A stretch of DNA of 64,000 nt from Planctomycetota bacterium (lineage in GTDB: Bacteria; Planctomycetota; MHYJ01; WSZJ01; JACPWG01), in contig JACPWG010000107.1 of assembly GCA_016197205.1 (NCBI GenBank), forward strand, positions 1 through 64,000. The letters run 5' to 3'. Below the pieces are notes generated by a model. It had not been told where the DNA came from. It did no database searches and worked only from the letters and a program-made list of their open reading frames with translations. Positions 50,122-58,841 of the stretch are shown here, in pieces. The translations under genes were made by a program, and so were the position numbers. Numbering within the stretch: the stretch's first letter is position 1; the number at the start of each line of letters is the position of its first letter.

Positions 50122-53085
50122 GTGACCGAGGCTTCGCGGCGACTGGAGGCAGTCCTCCCACGAGTGCGCGACCGGTCCGGGTTCTTCCGACTCGTGCTCG
50201 GCGAAGCCCTCGGGTGGCCGGCTCCGGAAGGCACGGGCTCATCCACGGTGCTGTTTTCGCAGCCGCGCGCGAACCAGCCTTGGCAGGTCCTGCTTGTCGA
50301 GCTTGCTTCCGGCGAGGCGGCGGCAAGCACGCGCGCGCTCGCCCCGAGGCTACGACGGCTCGCGGCCGGGCTCGCGGCCCCGCGCGCGCATCTGCTCTTT
50401 CTTTGCACGCAGGACTACGGCGAATACCGTATCGCGTACCTGAGGCCGGCCGCGGGCGGCCCGGCCGTACCGCCGCTCGCGTCGTTCGGCTGGGGACCCG
50501 GCGCTCCCCCGCGCTCCGTGCTCGAACACCAGCTCGCCGCGCTCGAGTGGCCCGCGCAGGACGAATCGTCCGAGGCCTGGCTCGCGCGCTGGGCGAACGC
50601 CTTCGACGCGGAGCAGGTGGCACGGCGTTTCCGCGAGGACTACGAACGCGTCCTCGAACAGGTGGAACAGGTGTTCGCGCTCGGCGGGCCATCGACGGAG
50701 GCACGCGACCGCGCGCGCGCGCTGCTCGACCGACGGCTGCGCGAGTGCTTCGTCGCATGTGCCGTCCGGAGCCCGTCGGACGGGCTGTTCGAGCCCGGGC
50801 CGGACGATGCACGCCTCGCCGCGCTCCCCGCCGAGGCGCTCCGGCTGGTCGACGGCGCCTGGGGCCTCCTCGCGCGTCACGCCTTCACGCCCCAGGAATC
50901 GACCACGGACGAAATCGAGGCGGCGGTCGAACCCGAAATGCTGGGGCGGCTGTTCGAAGCACAGGTCACGGCGCGCCGGGAGGCCGGCGCCTGGTACACC
51001 CCGCGGCCGGTGGTGGCCTTCATGTGTCGCGCGGCGCTCAAGCTCTACCTGAAGGAGCGTTCGCGCGTCGACGACGGGGCACTCGCGGCGTTCGTCGACC
51101 GGCGCGACGCGGCCGGCCTCCCCGCGGAAGAAGCCGCGCGAGTCCTTCGAGCGCTGGAGACGGTGCGCGCCGTCGATCCGGCGTGCGGCGCCGGCGCCTA
51201 CCTCGTCGGGCTTCTCCAGGAACTGACGACACTCCACGAAGTTCTTGACCGCGCGCTCGGGCGGCCGGCCGAGACGTCGCGCTGCGACCTCCAACGGACG
51301 GTGTTCGAGCGGAACCTGTACGGCGTGGATCTCGACCCGGAGGCGGTCCGGCTCGCCGGCTTCAGGCTCAGCCTCGCGCTCGCCGTCGAAGGAGCGGGGT
51401 CCACCCAAACCGCCGGCGCCCGCCTGCATATCGAAACGGGCGACTCGCTCCTGGGGCACAACCCCGAACGGGAGACGGCGGGCGACGGCGGCGGCTTTGA
51501 CTGGCGAGGCCGGTTCGGCGAGGTCTTCGCGAAGCACGGCGGCTTCGACATCGTCCTCGCGAACCCGCCTTACGTGCGGCACGAGGCGCTGGCCACCGGG
51601 GCGAAGAGGCGCCTCCTTCGGCTCTATCCGGACGCCGCGGAGGCGAGATCCGACCTCTATTGTTATTTTTTCGCCAGGGGGCTTCAGCTTTTGCGGCCGG
51701 GAGGCGTCCAGGTCTTGGTCTGCGCGAACGGCTGGCTCGACGTCGGGTACGGGGGCAAGCTCCAGGGCTACCTGCTTCGACACGCCCACGTGCGGGAGCT
51801 GTACGACAGCGCGGTGGAGAGACAGTTCGCCGGCGCGGGCGTCAACACCCTCCTCAGCATCCTCGTGAAGGGGTGCGCCGGAGACGCGGCGCCGACGCGC
51901 TTCCTCTCGCTGCGGGGTCCGTTCGAGCGGGCAGTAACCGAGCCCGCGCTGCGCCGGGAGGTGGTCCTCACGCGGCGCGAGCTGTGGGAGGCGGGGCTGG
52001 GCGAACCCGACGCGCACGGCGTGCGCGCCTACGAGGGGGAGAAGTGGGGAGGGAAGTACCTGCGGGCGCCGGACGTTTTCCTCCGGGTGCTGGAGAAGGC
52101 GCGGCCGCGGCTTTGCAAGCTGGGGGAGCTTGCGGAAATCGAGCGCGGTTACACGACGGGCGCGAACGACTTTTTCTACCTGACGCCCGTCGCCGGCGCC
52201 GGCGCCGCGTGCGACGAGGTCGTGCGCGTGCGGAACGAAGCCGGCTGGGAGGGGGAGCTCGAACGCGAGTATTTGCGGCCGGTCGCCAAGGGCCCGCGCG
52301 AAGTCCGGACGCTCCGGGTGGAGTCTCGGGCGTTGCGCTGCCTCGCCTTCGTGTGCCGCGACGGGAAGGAAGAGCTGCGCGAGAAGGGCCGGCTGGGCGC
52401 GCTCTCGTACGTCGAGTGGGGGGAGCGACAGCGGAGTCGCGGGCACCAGGGGAAGCAGAAGGCGGGCGTGCCGCTTCCGGAGCTGGCGTCGTTCGCGGGG
52501 CGGGAGAGGTGGCACGACCTCGGAGAGCGGCGGTCTCCGTCGTTTCTCTGCAATCGGTTCTTCCACGATCGCTTTTTTTTCGCATGCCCCGCCGTGCCGG
52601 TCCTGGTGGACCAGACGTTCTACGGCGGCTGGTGGAAGGGCGGCGTGGACGGCGCCGTCGCCCTCGCGTTTCTCAATTCCACGTTGCAGGCGCTCTTCAC
52701 CGAGGTCCTCGGGCGGGTCGCGCTGGGGGAGGGCGTGCTCCAGTACGCCGTGTACGAGATGCGGCGGCTGCAGGTGGTGGCGCCGCCGGCCGTCGCGCTG
52801 CCGGCGAACGAGCGCGCTGCCCTGCTGCGGGCGTTCGATCGGCTCGCAGGCCGGGAGCTCGGAAGCATATTCGAGGAACTGGGGTGCGCGGCGGCAAGTG
52901 CAGGGCGTGGCGAGGCCGCGAGCGCGGCCATGGCTCCGAGCCTGAACGGCGTGCGGGCGGATCGCCGGGCGCTGGACGCGGTCGTGTTTCGCGCATTGGG
53001 ACTGGGTGAGGAGGAACAGCTCGAGGTGTACCGCGCCGTCGTTGAAATGGTCGGGGCGCGGCTGCGGAAGGCGGGCAGCGTGTGA
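50122..53085 (+). CDS. Type IIG-like N6-adenine DNA methylase (Eco57I-type) protein
   Basis: The product has 987 residues from GTG 50122 after GAGGAAG. An N-terminal alpha/beta domain (about 1-140) is rich in VLLVELASGE-like strands. The methylase core lies at about 280-620: GAWYTPRPVVAFM, motif I DPACGAGAYL, NLYGVDLDPEAVRLA, and motif IV NPPY in IVLANPPYVRHEAL, then DLYCYFFARGLQLLRPGG. A large C-terminal region (about 620-987) has the type IIG target-recognition look (LAEIERGYTTGANDFFYL, VPVLVDQTFYGGWWKG). A PD-(D/E)xK nuclease site was not identified by eye in the N-domain. It is probably a stand-alone restriction-modification or BREX/PglX-like enzyme. A decayed relative of its tail lies at 54183-54557. 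Confidence 0.88.
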   Translation: MTEASRRLEAVLPRVRDRSGFFRLVLGEALGWPAPEGTGSSTVLFSQPRANQPWQVLLVELASGEAAASTRALAPRLRRLAAGLAAPRAHLLFLCTQDYGEYRIAYLRPAAGGPAVPPLASFGWGPGAPPRSVLEHQLAALEWPAQDESSEAWLARWANAFDAEQVARRFREDYERVLEQVEQVFALGGPSTEARDRARALLDRRLRECFVACAVRSPSDGLFEPGPDDARLAALPAEALRLVDGAWGLLARHAFTPQESTTDEIEAAVEPEMLGRLFEAQVTARREAGAWYTPRPVVAFMCRAALKLYLKERSRVDDGALAAFVDRRDAAGLPAEEAARVLRALETVRAVDPACGAGAYLVGLLQELTTLHEVLDRALGRPAETSRCDLQRTVFERNLYGVDLDPEAVRLAGFRLSLALAVEGAGSTQTAGARLHIETGDSLLGHNPERETAGDGGGFDWRGRFGEVFAKHGGFDIVLANPPYVRHEALATGAKRRLLRLYPDAAEARSDLYCYFFARGLQLLRPGGVQVLVCANGWLDVGYGGKLQGYLLRHAHVRELYDSAVERQFAGAGVNTLLSILVKGCAGDAAPTRFLSLRGPFERAVTEPALRREVVLTRRELWEAGLGEPDAHGVRAYEGEKWGGKYLRAPDVFLRVLEKARPRLCKLGELAEIERGYTTGANDFFYLTPVAGAGAACDEVVRVRNEAGWEGELEREYLRPVAKGPREVRTLRVESRALRCLAFVCRDGKEELREKGRLGALSYVEWGERQRSRGHQGKQKAGVPLPELASFAGRERWHDLGERRSPSFLCNRFFHDRFFFACPAVPVLVDQTFYGGWWKGGVDGAVALAFLNSTLQALFTEVLGRVALGEGVLQYAVYEMRRLQVVAPPAVALPANERAALLRAFDRLAGRELGSIFEELGCAAASAGRGEAASAAMAPSLNGVRADRRALDAVVFRALGLGEEEQLEVYRAVVEMVGARLRKAGSV

Positions 53086-53224
53086 AGCGCGCATTTGCTC
53101 GGCTGGTGGAGCCTCTTCGCCGGCCCCGCCCTCCGCTCCGGATCCGCGCGCGCCTCGACGCACTCCACGCGGACGCCCCGCTTCTCGCCGCGCCCACCAA
53201 GGGGCCGACGGGCGCGCGCGGGCC

Positions 53225-53254
53225 TTGCATTCAACGCGCGGGTCGGCATAGAAT
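53225..53254 (+). promoter_or_regulatory. Promoter of the DUF4058 gene
   Basis: TTGCAT (53225-53230), 18 nt, TAGAAT (53249-53254), about 150 nt ahead of ATG 53406. No other content was seen in 53086-53405. Confidence 0.6.
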
Positions 53255-53405
53255 GGCCGGCAGGGAAGAGCCTCCCCGGGGTTCCGCGAGGGTGGAGTCT
53301 CCCCTCGCGCGGGGAAGAAGTGCTCGCTCCGTTGTTTCCGACTTCCGCGGTGGGCGCCCGCGCCCGGCCGCGGATCGATTCACCGGTCTACCGGGAGGCC
53401 GAGCC

Positions 53406-54155
53406 ATGCCTGTGCATGACTGGACGCAGGTGGACGCCGGAATGTTCCATGCGTTTCACACCGCGTGGATCACGCACCTGAGCGAAGCTCTGAACGGTGG
53501 AGTATTGCCCTCCGGCTACTATGCATTGCCCGAGCAGCACGCCGGCCGGATGATCGCCGATGTGCTCACCCTCCAGGCCCCGCTTTCCTCCTCGTCGCGA
53601 CCTCCGGAGGGTGAAGGGGGCGTGGCGGTGGCGGAGGCCCCGCCGCGGGTGGGCCGGCGGCTTTCGCCCTCCTCCTCGGCCCGCGGAACGCGCCGGACAC
53701 TCGCCGTTCGACATGTCAGCGGGCATCGCATCGTGGCGCTCGGCGAAATCGTTTCCCCCGGCAACAAGGACCGCATGACGCATGTCGAGGAGTTCCTCGA
53801 CAAGGGGGAGAGCGCCCTGCTACGCGGCGTGCACTTGCTGCTGGTGGACCTCCTCCCGCCCGGCCCGTACGACGTGCGCGGAATGCATGGCGCGCTGTGG
53901 GAGCGCTTCGACGACGAACCCTACCCGCTGCCGTCGGCTACGCCCCTGACGCTGGCGGCCTACGTCGCCGGTCCGCGCCCCGAGGCCTATCTGGAACACC
54001 TCGCGGTGGGTGCAAGGCTCGCCGAAATGCCCTTGTTTCTCTCCCCCGACCGCTACGTGAATGTGCCGCTCGAGGCGACCTACGCGGCCGCCGTGCAAGG
54101 GCTGCCGGCCTTCTGGCGCGAGATCCTTGAAGGACACTCGCACCGGTCGGCGTAG
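53406..54155 (+). CDS. DUF4058-family protein
   Basis: Start ATG 53406 gives MPVHDWTQVDAGMFHAFHTA, the standard start of this family; 249 residues. Other family blocks: ALNGGVLPSGYYALPEQHAG, RHVSGHRIVALGEIVSPGNK and GVHLLLVDLLPPGPYDVRGM. The family is common in planctomycetes and cyanobacteria and has no known function; it may be nuclease-like. It sits between an intact methylase gene and a fragment of another, so it may have entered that second copy. Confidence 0.9.
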   Translation: MPVHDWTQVDAGMFHAFHTAWITHLSEALNGGVLPSGYYALPEQHAGRMIADVLTLQAPLSSSSRPPEGEGGVAVAEAPPRVGRRLSPSSSARGTRRTLAVRHVSGHRIVALGEIVSPGNKDRMTHVEEFLDKGESALLRGVHLLLVDLLPPGPYDVRGMHGALWERFDDEPYPLPSATPLTLAAYVAGPRPEAYLEHLAVGARLAEMPLFLSPDRYVNVPLEATYAAAVQGLPAFWREILEGHSHRSA

Positions 54156-54182
54156 CCGCCCTCGACGCTCCGACCGGTCGTG

Positions 54183-54557
54183 CTTGGGAGAGGGCGTAGT
54201 CCAGTACGCGGTGTACGAGCTTCGGCGGCCGCACGTCGTCTTGCCGCGTGCTGGCGCGCGCGCGGGCACGAACCGAGCCGAGATGCGCAGGGTTTCCGCC
54301 TCGCCGACGGCGCGGCGGCGCGGAGTGTCGTCGAGGAGCTGGGGTGCCGCAAAAGGGGAGGTGCGTCGGGAGTGGAAAAGTGAGAGGGCGAGGGATCCGT
54401 CGCTACGCGGACGCCGGAAGGCGTGCAGCCGGACCCCTGGGAGCTGGACGCGGTTGTGTTTCGCGCCCAGGGTCTGGGTCGGCGGGAGCGACTCGAGGTC
54501 TTCCTCGCCGTCGTCGAACCGGTCAGGACGAACCTGCGGAATGCGGGCTGGGTGTGA
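54183..54557 (+). pseudogene. Decayed C-terminal fragment of a second type IIG-like methylase
   Basis: Translated in changing frames, this repeats the last 120 codons of the gene at 50122-53085: GEGVVQYAVYELRRPHVV matches GEGVLQYAVYEMRRLQVV, then SVVEELGC matches SIFEELGC, and WELDAVVFRAQGLGRRERLE matches ALDAVVFRALGLGEEEQLE, ending RTNLRNAGWV and TGA (54555-54557). At least two frameshifts separate these blocks. Nucleotide identity looks about 75 %, so it is not a recent copy of the neighbour but the remnant of a different paralogue. Confidence 0.88.
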
Positions 54558-54639
54558 TCCAGTGCCCGCGACTTCTTCCTCTCCGCGCAGGTCACGGCGG
54601 AGCTCGGCCGAATTTGCATGCTGACAACGTACGAAGTGC

Positions 54640-54724
54640 AGCCAAAATTTGCCTAAGGTCCAATTTAGCATTCGCACACAGAATGTTATTGCACAAAATA
54701 GCAAATATATGCTAGCCTGCGCGC
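54640..54724 (+). promoter_or_regulatory. AT-rich leader and likely promoter of the AAA ATPase gene
   Basis: About 85 bp with base composition far below the local GC, containing AGCATTCGC, TTGCACAAAATAGCAAATA and TATATGCTAG. A TTGCAC box with a TATATG-like box about 15 nt on is possible, but the -10 is not certain. Confidence 0.45.
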
Positions 54725-56248
54725 ATGCAAAAACGACGCGGGCCGACTTGGACGCCGAAGTCAGACGATTACATGCAGGTCTGGCAGGAGCAGAATCCCT
54801 GGCACGTCGACGGGGGCGTACCGGCCGTCTGGGCACGCCCCGTGGAGCGGCCTCTCGCCCAGGCGCTCTGGAGCCGTCTTCTCCACGACGAGCCCCGTCG
54901 TTACCAGCTCGTGCTCGGACCCCGACGAGTCGGCAAGACGACCGTGCTGTACCAGACGGTAGCGCGCTTGCTCGCCGCCGGCATCACAGCCAGGCGTGTG
55001 TGGTGGCTGCGTCTGGATCATCCGCTCTTTCTTCGGGTGCGCTTGGACGAGCTGGTCCGTGCGGTGGTGAAGTCCTCGCGGGCGACCCGCGGAGAACCGG
55101 CCTTCCTGTTTCTCGACGAGCTGAGCTACGCCGAGGACTGGGAGCTGTGGCTCAAGACCTTTTACGACGAGGCGTGGCCGGTCCGCGTGGTCGGTTCCTC
55201 CAGCTCGACCGCCGCCTTGCGGAAGGGGCGCGGCGAGAGCGGGGTGGGACGGTGGGAGGAGCGCGATCTCGCGCCTTGCCTCTTCACAGAGTACCTGAGC
55301 CTGTGCGGCGAGCCTTGTGCCCTCCCGGTGGCGACATCGCTGCCGGAGACCCTCGCAGCCTGCATCGAGGCGAATCCCCCGTTGGAAAGACTGGCGCCGC
55401 TTCGTCGCCGTTTTTCCCTGACCGGGGGCTTTCCGGAATTGCTGCTCGACCAGCCGACGGCGGTCGCGGACGAGACGACGGTCCTCCTGCGTTCGCAGCG
55501 CACGCTCCGGGACGACGCGCTCGAGCGGGCCATCTACAAGGACATCCCGCAAGTGTTCCAGATCCACGACCCGCTGCTCCTGGAACGCCTGCTCTACGTG
55601 CTTGCCGGGCAGGTGACCGGCGTTCTCTCGCCCAGCTCCCTGTGTGCGGAACTGGACGGTCTCTCCCAGCCGACCTTCGATCGGTACCTCAGCTACCTGG
55701 AACGTGCCTACCTGGTCTTCACGCTGCCCAACTATTCGGGGAACGAGAGCACGATCCAGAAGCGCGGCCGGAAATTGTACTTCGTAGATGGCGCGGTCCG
55801 AAACGCAGCGCTTCAGCGCGGCTTGGCTCCCCTCACCGATCCGGCGGAAATGGGACTGCTCTTCGAGAACCTGGTCGCCGGCCACCTCCATGCCCTCAGT
55901 CAGCAGAGCCAGGTACGGATTCACTACTGGCGTGACAAGGATGCGGAAGTCGACCTCGTCTACGACCATCCGCAGACCCCCCTGGCCTTCGAGGTCGGTT
56001 TCTCGCGCAAGCACAACCGCAGGTGGCTCCACGCGTTCGTCGAGAAGTTCCCCAGGTTCCGGGGCGGGGCTTATCTCGTCTCGCCTGAGAGCTCGATCCC
56101 GCGCGAACCGGCCGCGTCGGCCGACGGCGTCGGCTCACTGCCGCTGGATCTTCTGCTGCTCGCTGCGGGAAGTTGTGCCGAAGGGGAATTGAGGCGGGGA
56201 CTCGGCGGGGAGGATCGGGCGTCCGTGAGGGAGGAGCGCGGGCCGTAA
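54725..56248 (+). CDS. AAA ATPase with DUF4143 domain
   Basis: The product has 507 residues. Walker A GPRRVGKTT at 65-73, Walker B AFLFLDELSYAEDW near 125, sensor-like VGSSSSTAAL, then winged-helix TFDRYLSYLERAYLVFTLPN and the DUF4143 end with EMGLLFENLVAGHL and a VHYWRDKDAEVDLVYD/LAFEVGF nuclease-like core (E-D-E-K type). These proteins are very common but their function is open; they are mobile and often sit in accessory regions. The AT-rich leader supports acquisition by transfer. Confidence 0.9.
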   Translation: MQKRRGPTWTPKSDDYMQVWQEQNPWHVDGGVPAVWARPVERPLAQALWSRLLHDEPRRYQLVLGPRRVGKTTVLYQTVARLLAAGITARRVWWLRLDHPLFLRVRLDELVRAVVKSSRATRGEPAFLFLDELSYAEDWELWLKTFYDEAWPVRVVGSSSSTAALRKGRGESGVGRWEERDLAPCLFTEYLSLCGEPCALPVATSLPETLAACIEANPPLERLAPLRRRFSLTGGFPELLLDQPTAVADETTVLLRSQRTLRDDALERAIYKDIPQVFQIHDPLLLERLLYVLAGQVTGVLSPSSLCAELDGLSQPTFDRYLSYLERAYLVFTLPNYSGNESTIQKRGRKLYFVDGAVRNAALQRGLAPLTDPAEMGLLFENLVAGHLHALSQQSQVRIHYWRDKDAEVDLVYDHPQTPLAFEVGFSRKHNRRWLHAFVEKFPRFRGGAYLVSPESSIPREPAASADGVGSLPLDLLLLAAGSCAEGELRRGLGGEDRASVREERGP

Positions 56249-56447
56249 AGGGGGAGCAGGACGGGAGGGGGGGAGGGGGGGGTCGACCCTCTCCCGCTAC
56301 GCGAGAAAGGGGGACCGCGCGGCGAAGACGAGCGCTGCCATTACGCAAACGACTCAGGCCGTTGCCGCTTCGCGGGAGAGCGAAACCGCGCCTCGATGAC
56401 GGACGGACATCAAGCGCAGGGGTTCACCGGGGGACTTGGAGCGCGCC

Positions 56448-58607
56448 CTACTTCCGCGCGGCCTTCTCCGCCTCGCGCGCGGCCAGGACCTCTTCGGCGA
56501 TCGCCTTCGGGACCTGGGCGTAGCGCAGGGGCTCCAGGGTGAAGCTCGCGCGCCCCTGGCTCATCGAGCGGATGGTCGTGGTGTAGGCGAACATCTCGGC
56601 CAGCGGCACCTGGCCCCGAATCGTGCGGAGGTGGCCGTTCGCCACCACTTCCTCGATGAGCGCACGGCGCGCCTGGAGGCTGCCCATGATGTCGCCGACG
56701 TTTTCTTCGGGGGACACCACTTCGAGCTTCATGATCGGCTCCAGGAGCACCGACGGCGTCGACTCCAGCATGATGCGGAACGCGAGCCGGCCGCACTCCT
56801 TGAACGCCATCGCGGACGAGTCCACGTCGTGCGCGCTGCCGTCATAGACCTCGGCCTTGAAGTCCACGTAGGGCACGCCCGCCTTGCCGCCGCGCGCCGC
56901 CGACTCGCGCAGGCCCGACTCCAAGGGCGCGAAATACTCGCGCGGAATGTTCCCGCCCCGCACCGTCTCCTCGAACAGGATGTCCCCGTTCGCCTCGGGG
57001 TTCGGCGAGAACCGGAACTTCGCGACGGCGTACTGCCCGTGGCCGCCCGTCTGCTTGATGTGGCGGGACTCCACTTCGACCTCGCGCGCGATCGTCTGCT
57101 TGTAGGCGACCTTCGGCTGCCCGGTCTTGACCGCGACCTTGTGCTCGCGCGTCAGCCGCGACAGGAGCACCTCCAGGTGCAGCTCCCCCATCCCGGAGAT
57201 GATCGTCTCCTTCGTGTCCTCGTCCACCTTGCGCTCGAAGGTCGGGTCTTCCTTCTCCATCTGCGCGAGCGCCTCGCCCAGCCGGTCACGGTCGGCCTTC
57301 GACGCCGGCTCGATCGAGAGCGAGATCACCGTGCTCGGGAAGTCCATCGCCCCGAAAACGATCGGGTGGTCCGGGTCGCAGAGCGTGTCGCCGGTGATCG
57401 TGTTCTTCGCGCCGATGATCGCCACGATGTTCCCGGCCTCCGCGTACTCCACCGGCGTGCGGCTGTTCGCGTGCATGACGTAGAGGCGTCCGACCCGCTC
57501 CGTGATCCGGCGCTTCGGGTTCCAGAGTTCGTCCCCCTTCGTCATCCGCCCCGAATAGACGCGGAGGAAGGTGAGGTCGCCGTTCCGGTCGCCGACCGTC
57601 TTGAAGGCGAGCGCGGAGAAAGGTTCGTTCGGGTCGTGACCGCGCTTCTCTTCCGCTGACCCGTCCGGGGTCTGCCCCACGACGTCCGCGATGTCGAGCG
57701 GCGAAGGGAGGAACTCCACGGCGGCGTCGAGCAGCGGCTCCACGCCGACGTTGCGGAGCGCCGCGCCGCAAAGGACGGGCGTGATCAAGTTGCGCACGGT
57801 GCCCAGCCGGATGGCCGCGCGCAGATCTTCCGCGGTCACCTGTTCGCCGTGGAGGTACTTCCGGGTGACCTCGTCATCGTAGCGGCTGACCTCTTCGATG
57901 ACGTGCTCGCGATGCTTCTCCGCGAGGTCGCGAAGGTGCAGCGGGATCGGATGCCGCGTGGGCGGGAGGTTGATGTCACCCTTGTACTCGATCAGCTCCA
58001 TCGAGATGAGATCGATCATCCCCCGGAACTCTTTCTCGGTCCCGTAGGGGAGCTGGATCGGAACGGGGATGGCCCCCAGGCGCTGGCGGATGGAGTCGAC
58101 GGCGCTGAAGAAATTCGCGCCGATCCGGTCCATCTTGTTGATGAAGGCGATGCGCGGGACGTGGTATTTCGCGGCCTGCCGCCAGACCGTCTCGGACTGG
58201 GCCTCGACGCCCGCCACGCCGCAGAAGACGACGATCGCGCCGTCCAGGACGCGGAGGGAGCGCTCGACCTCGGCCGTGAAGTCCACGTGGCCGGGGGTGT
58301 CGATGAGGTTGAGGATGTGGTCGCGCCACTCGCAGTTGGTCGCGGCGCTGGTGATCGTGATCCCGCGCTCCTGCTCTTCCGGCAGGTAGTCCATGGTCGC
58401 GGTGCCGTCGTGGACCTCGCCGGTGCGATGGATCTTCCCCGTGAAATAGAGGATCCGCTCCGAGCAGGTGGTCTTGCCGGCATCGACGTGGGCGATCACG
58501 CCGAGGTTCCGGACGCGCGCCATGTGCGACGTCGGGTAACGCTTGCCGGGGGCGGCCGGGGCGGGCGGAGCGGTCGGGATGACTTCGGGCGTGGAGGGGC
58601 GTTCCAT
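56448..58607 (-). CDS. fusA: Translation elongation factor G
   Basis: The product has 719 residues. Domain order is that of EF-G: AHVDAGKTT (G1), RGITITSAAT (G2), DTPGHVDF (G3), NKMDR (G4), then domains II-V with the domain IV tip GGHGQYA-type loop. A 28-residue Pro-rich N-terminal extension (MERPSTPEVIPTAPPAPAAP) precedes the usual start MARVRNLGVIAH; GGAG before ATG 58607 supports the longer form. Many planctomycetes and relatives carry more than one EF-G; this stand-alone gene away from the str operon could be such an extra form. Confidence 0.94.
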   Translation of the reverse strand: MERPSTPEVIPTAPPAPAAPGKRYPTSHMARVRNLGVIAHVDAGKTTCSERILYFTGKIHRTGEVHDGTATMDYLPEEQERGITITSAATNCEWRDHILNLIDTPGHVDFTAEVERSLRVLDGAIVVFCGVAGVEAQSETVWRQAAKYHVPRIAFINKMDRIGANFFSAVDSIRQRLGAIPVPIQLPYGTEKEFRGMIDLISMELIEYKGDINLPPTRHPIPLHLRDLAEKHREHVIEEVSRYDDEVTRKYLHGEQVTAEDLRAAIRLGTVRNLITPVLCGAALRNVGVEPLLDAAVEFLPSPLDIADVVGQTPDGSAEEKRGHDPNEPFSALAFKTVGDRNGDLTFLRVYSGRMTKGDELWNPKRRITERVGRLYVMHANSRTPVEYAEAGNIVAIIGAKNTITGDTLCDPDHPIVFGAMDFPSTVISLSIEPASKADRDRLGEALAQMEKEDPTFERKVDEDTKETIISGMGELHLEVLLSRLTREHKVAVKTGQPKVAYKQTIAREVEVESRHIKQTGGHGQYAVAKFRFSPNPEANGDILFEETVRGGNIPREYFAPLESGLRESAARGGKAGVPYVDFKAEVYDGSAHDVDSSAMAFKECGRLAFRIMLESTPSVLLEPIMKLEVVSPEENVGDIMGSLQARRALIEEVVANGHLRTIRGQVPLAEMFAYTTTIRSMSQGRASFTLEPLRYAQVPKAIAEEVLAAREAEKAARK

Positions 58608-58841
58608 GGGGGGCTCCAGAGGTGCGTCTCAGGGGTGACTAAGAAAGCGCGGTATCTTACGGATTTTCCAGGAAAAAGCAACGAAAATTCATGTGGACCC
58701 GCGCCGCCGCGGTCGTGACCCGATGGGTCCATCCTCGTAACGGTCGAAGGGCCGGAAGGTTCGGGTGGAATTGGCCGGGGGCGGATGCTAGAGTAGACGG
58801 CTCGATACCCGCGTTCTTCGCGAGGCTTTCGGAGTCGGACG

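Noticed and set aside
54725..56248. AAA/DUF4143 gene as toxin of a toxin-antitoxin pair with the upstream fragment
   Set aside because: The upstream fragment is a clear methylase relic; no small antitoxin-like frame is next to the ATPase.
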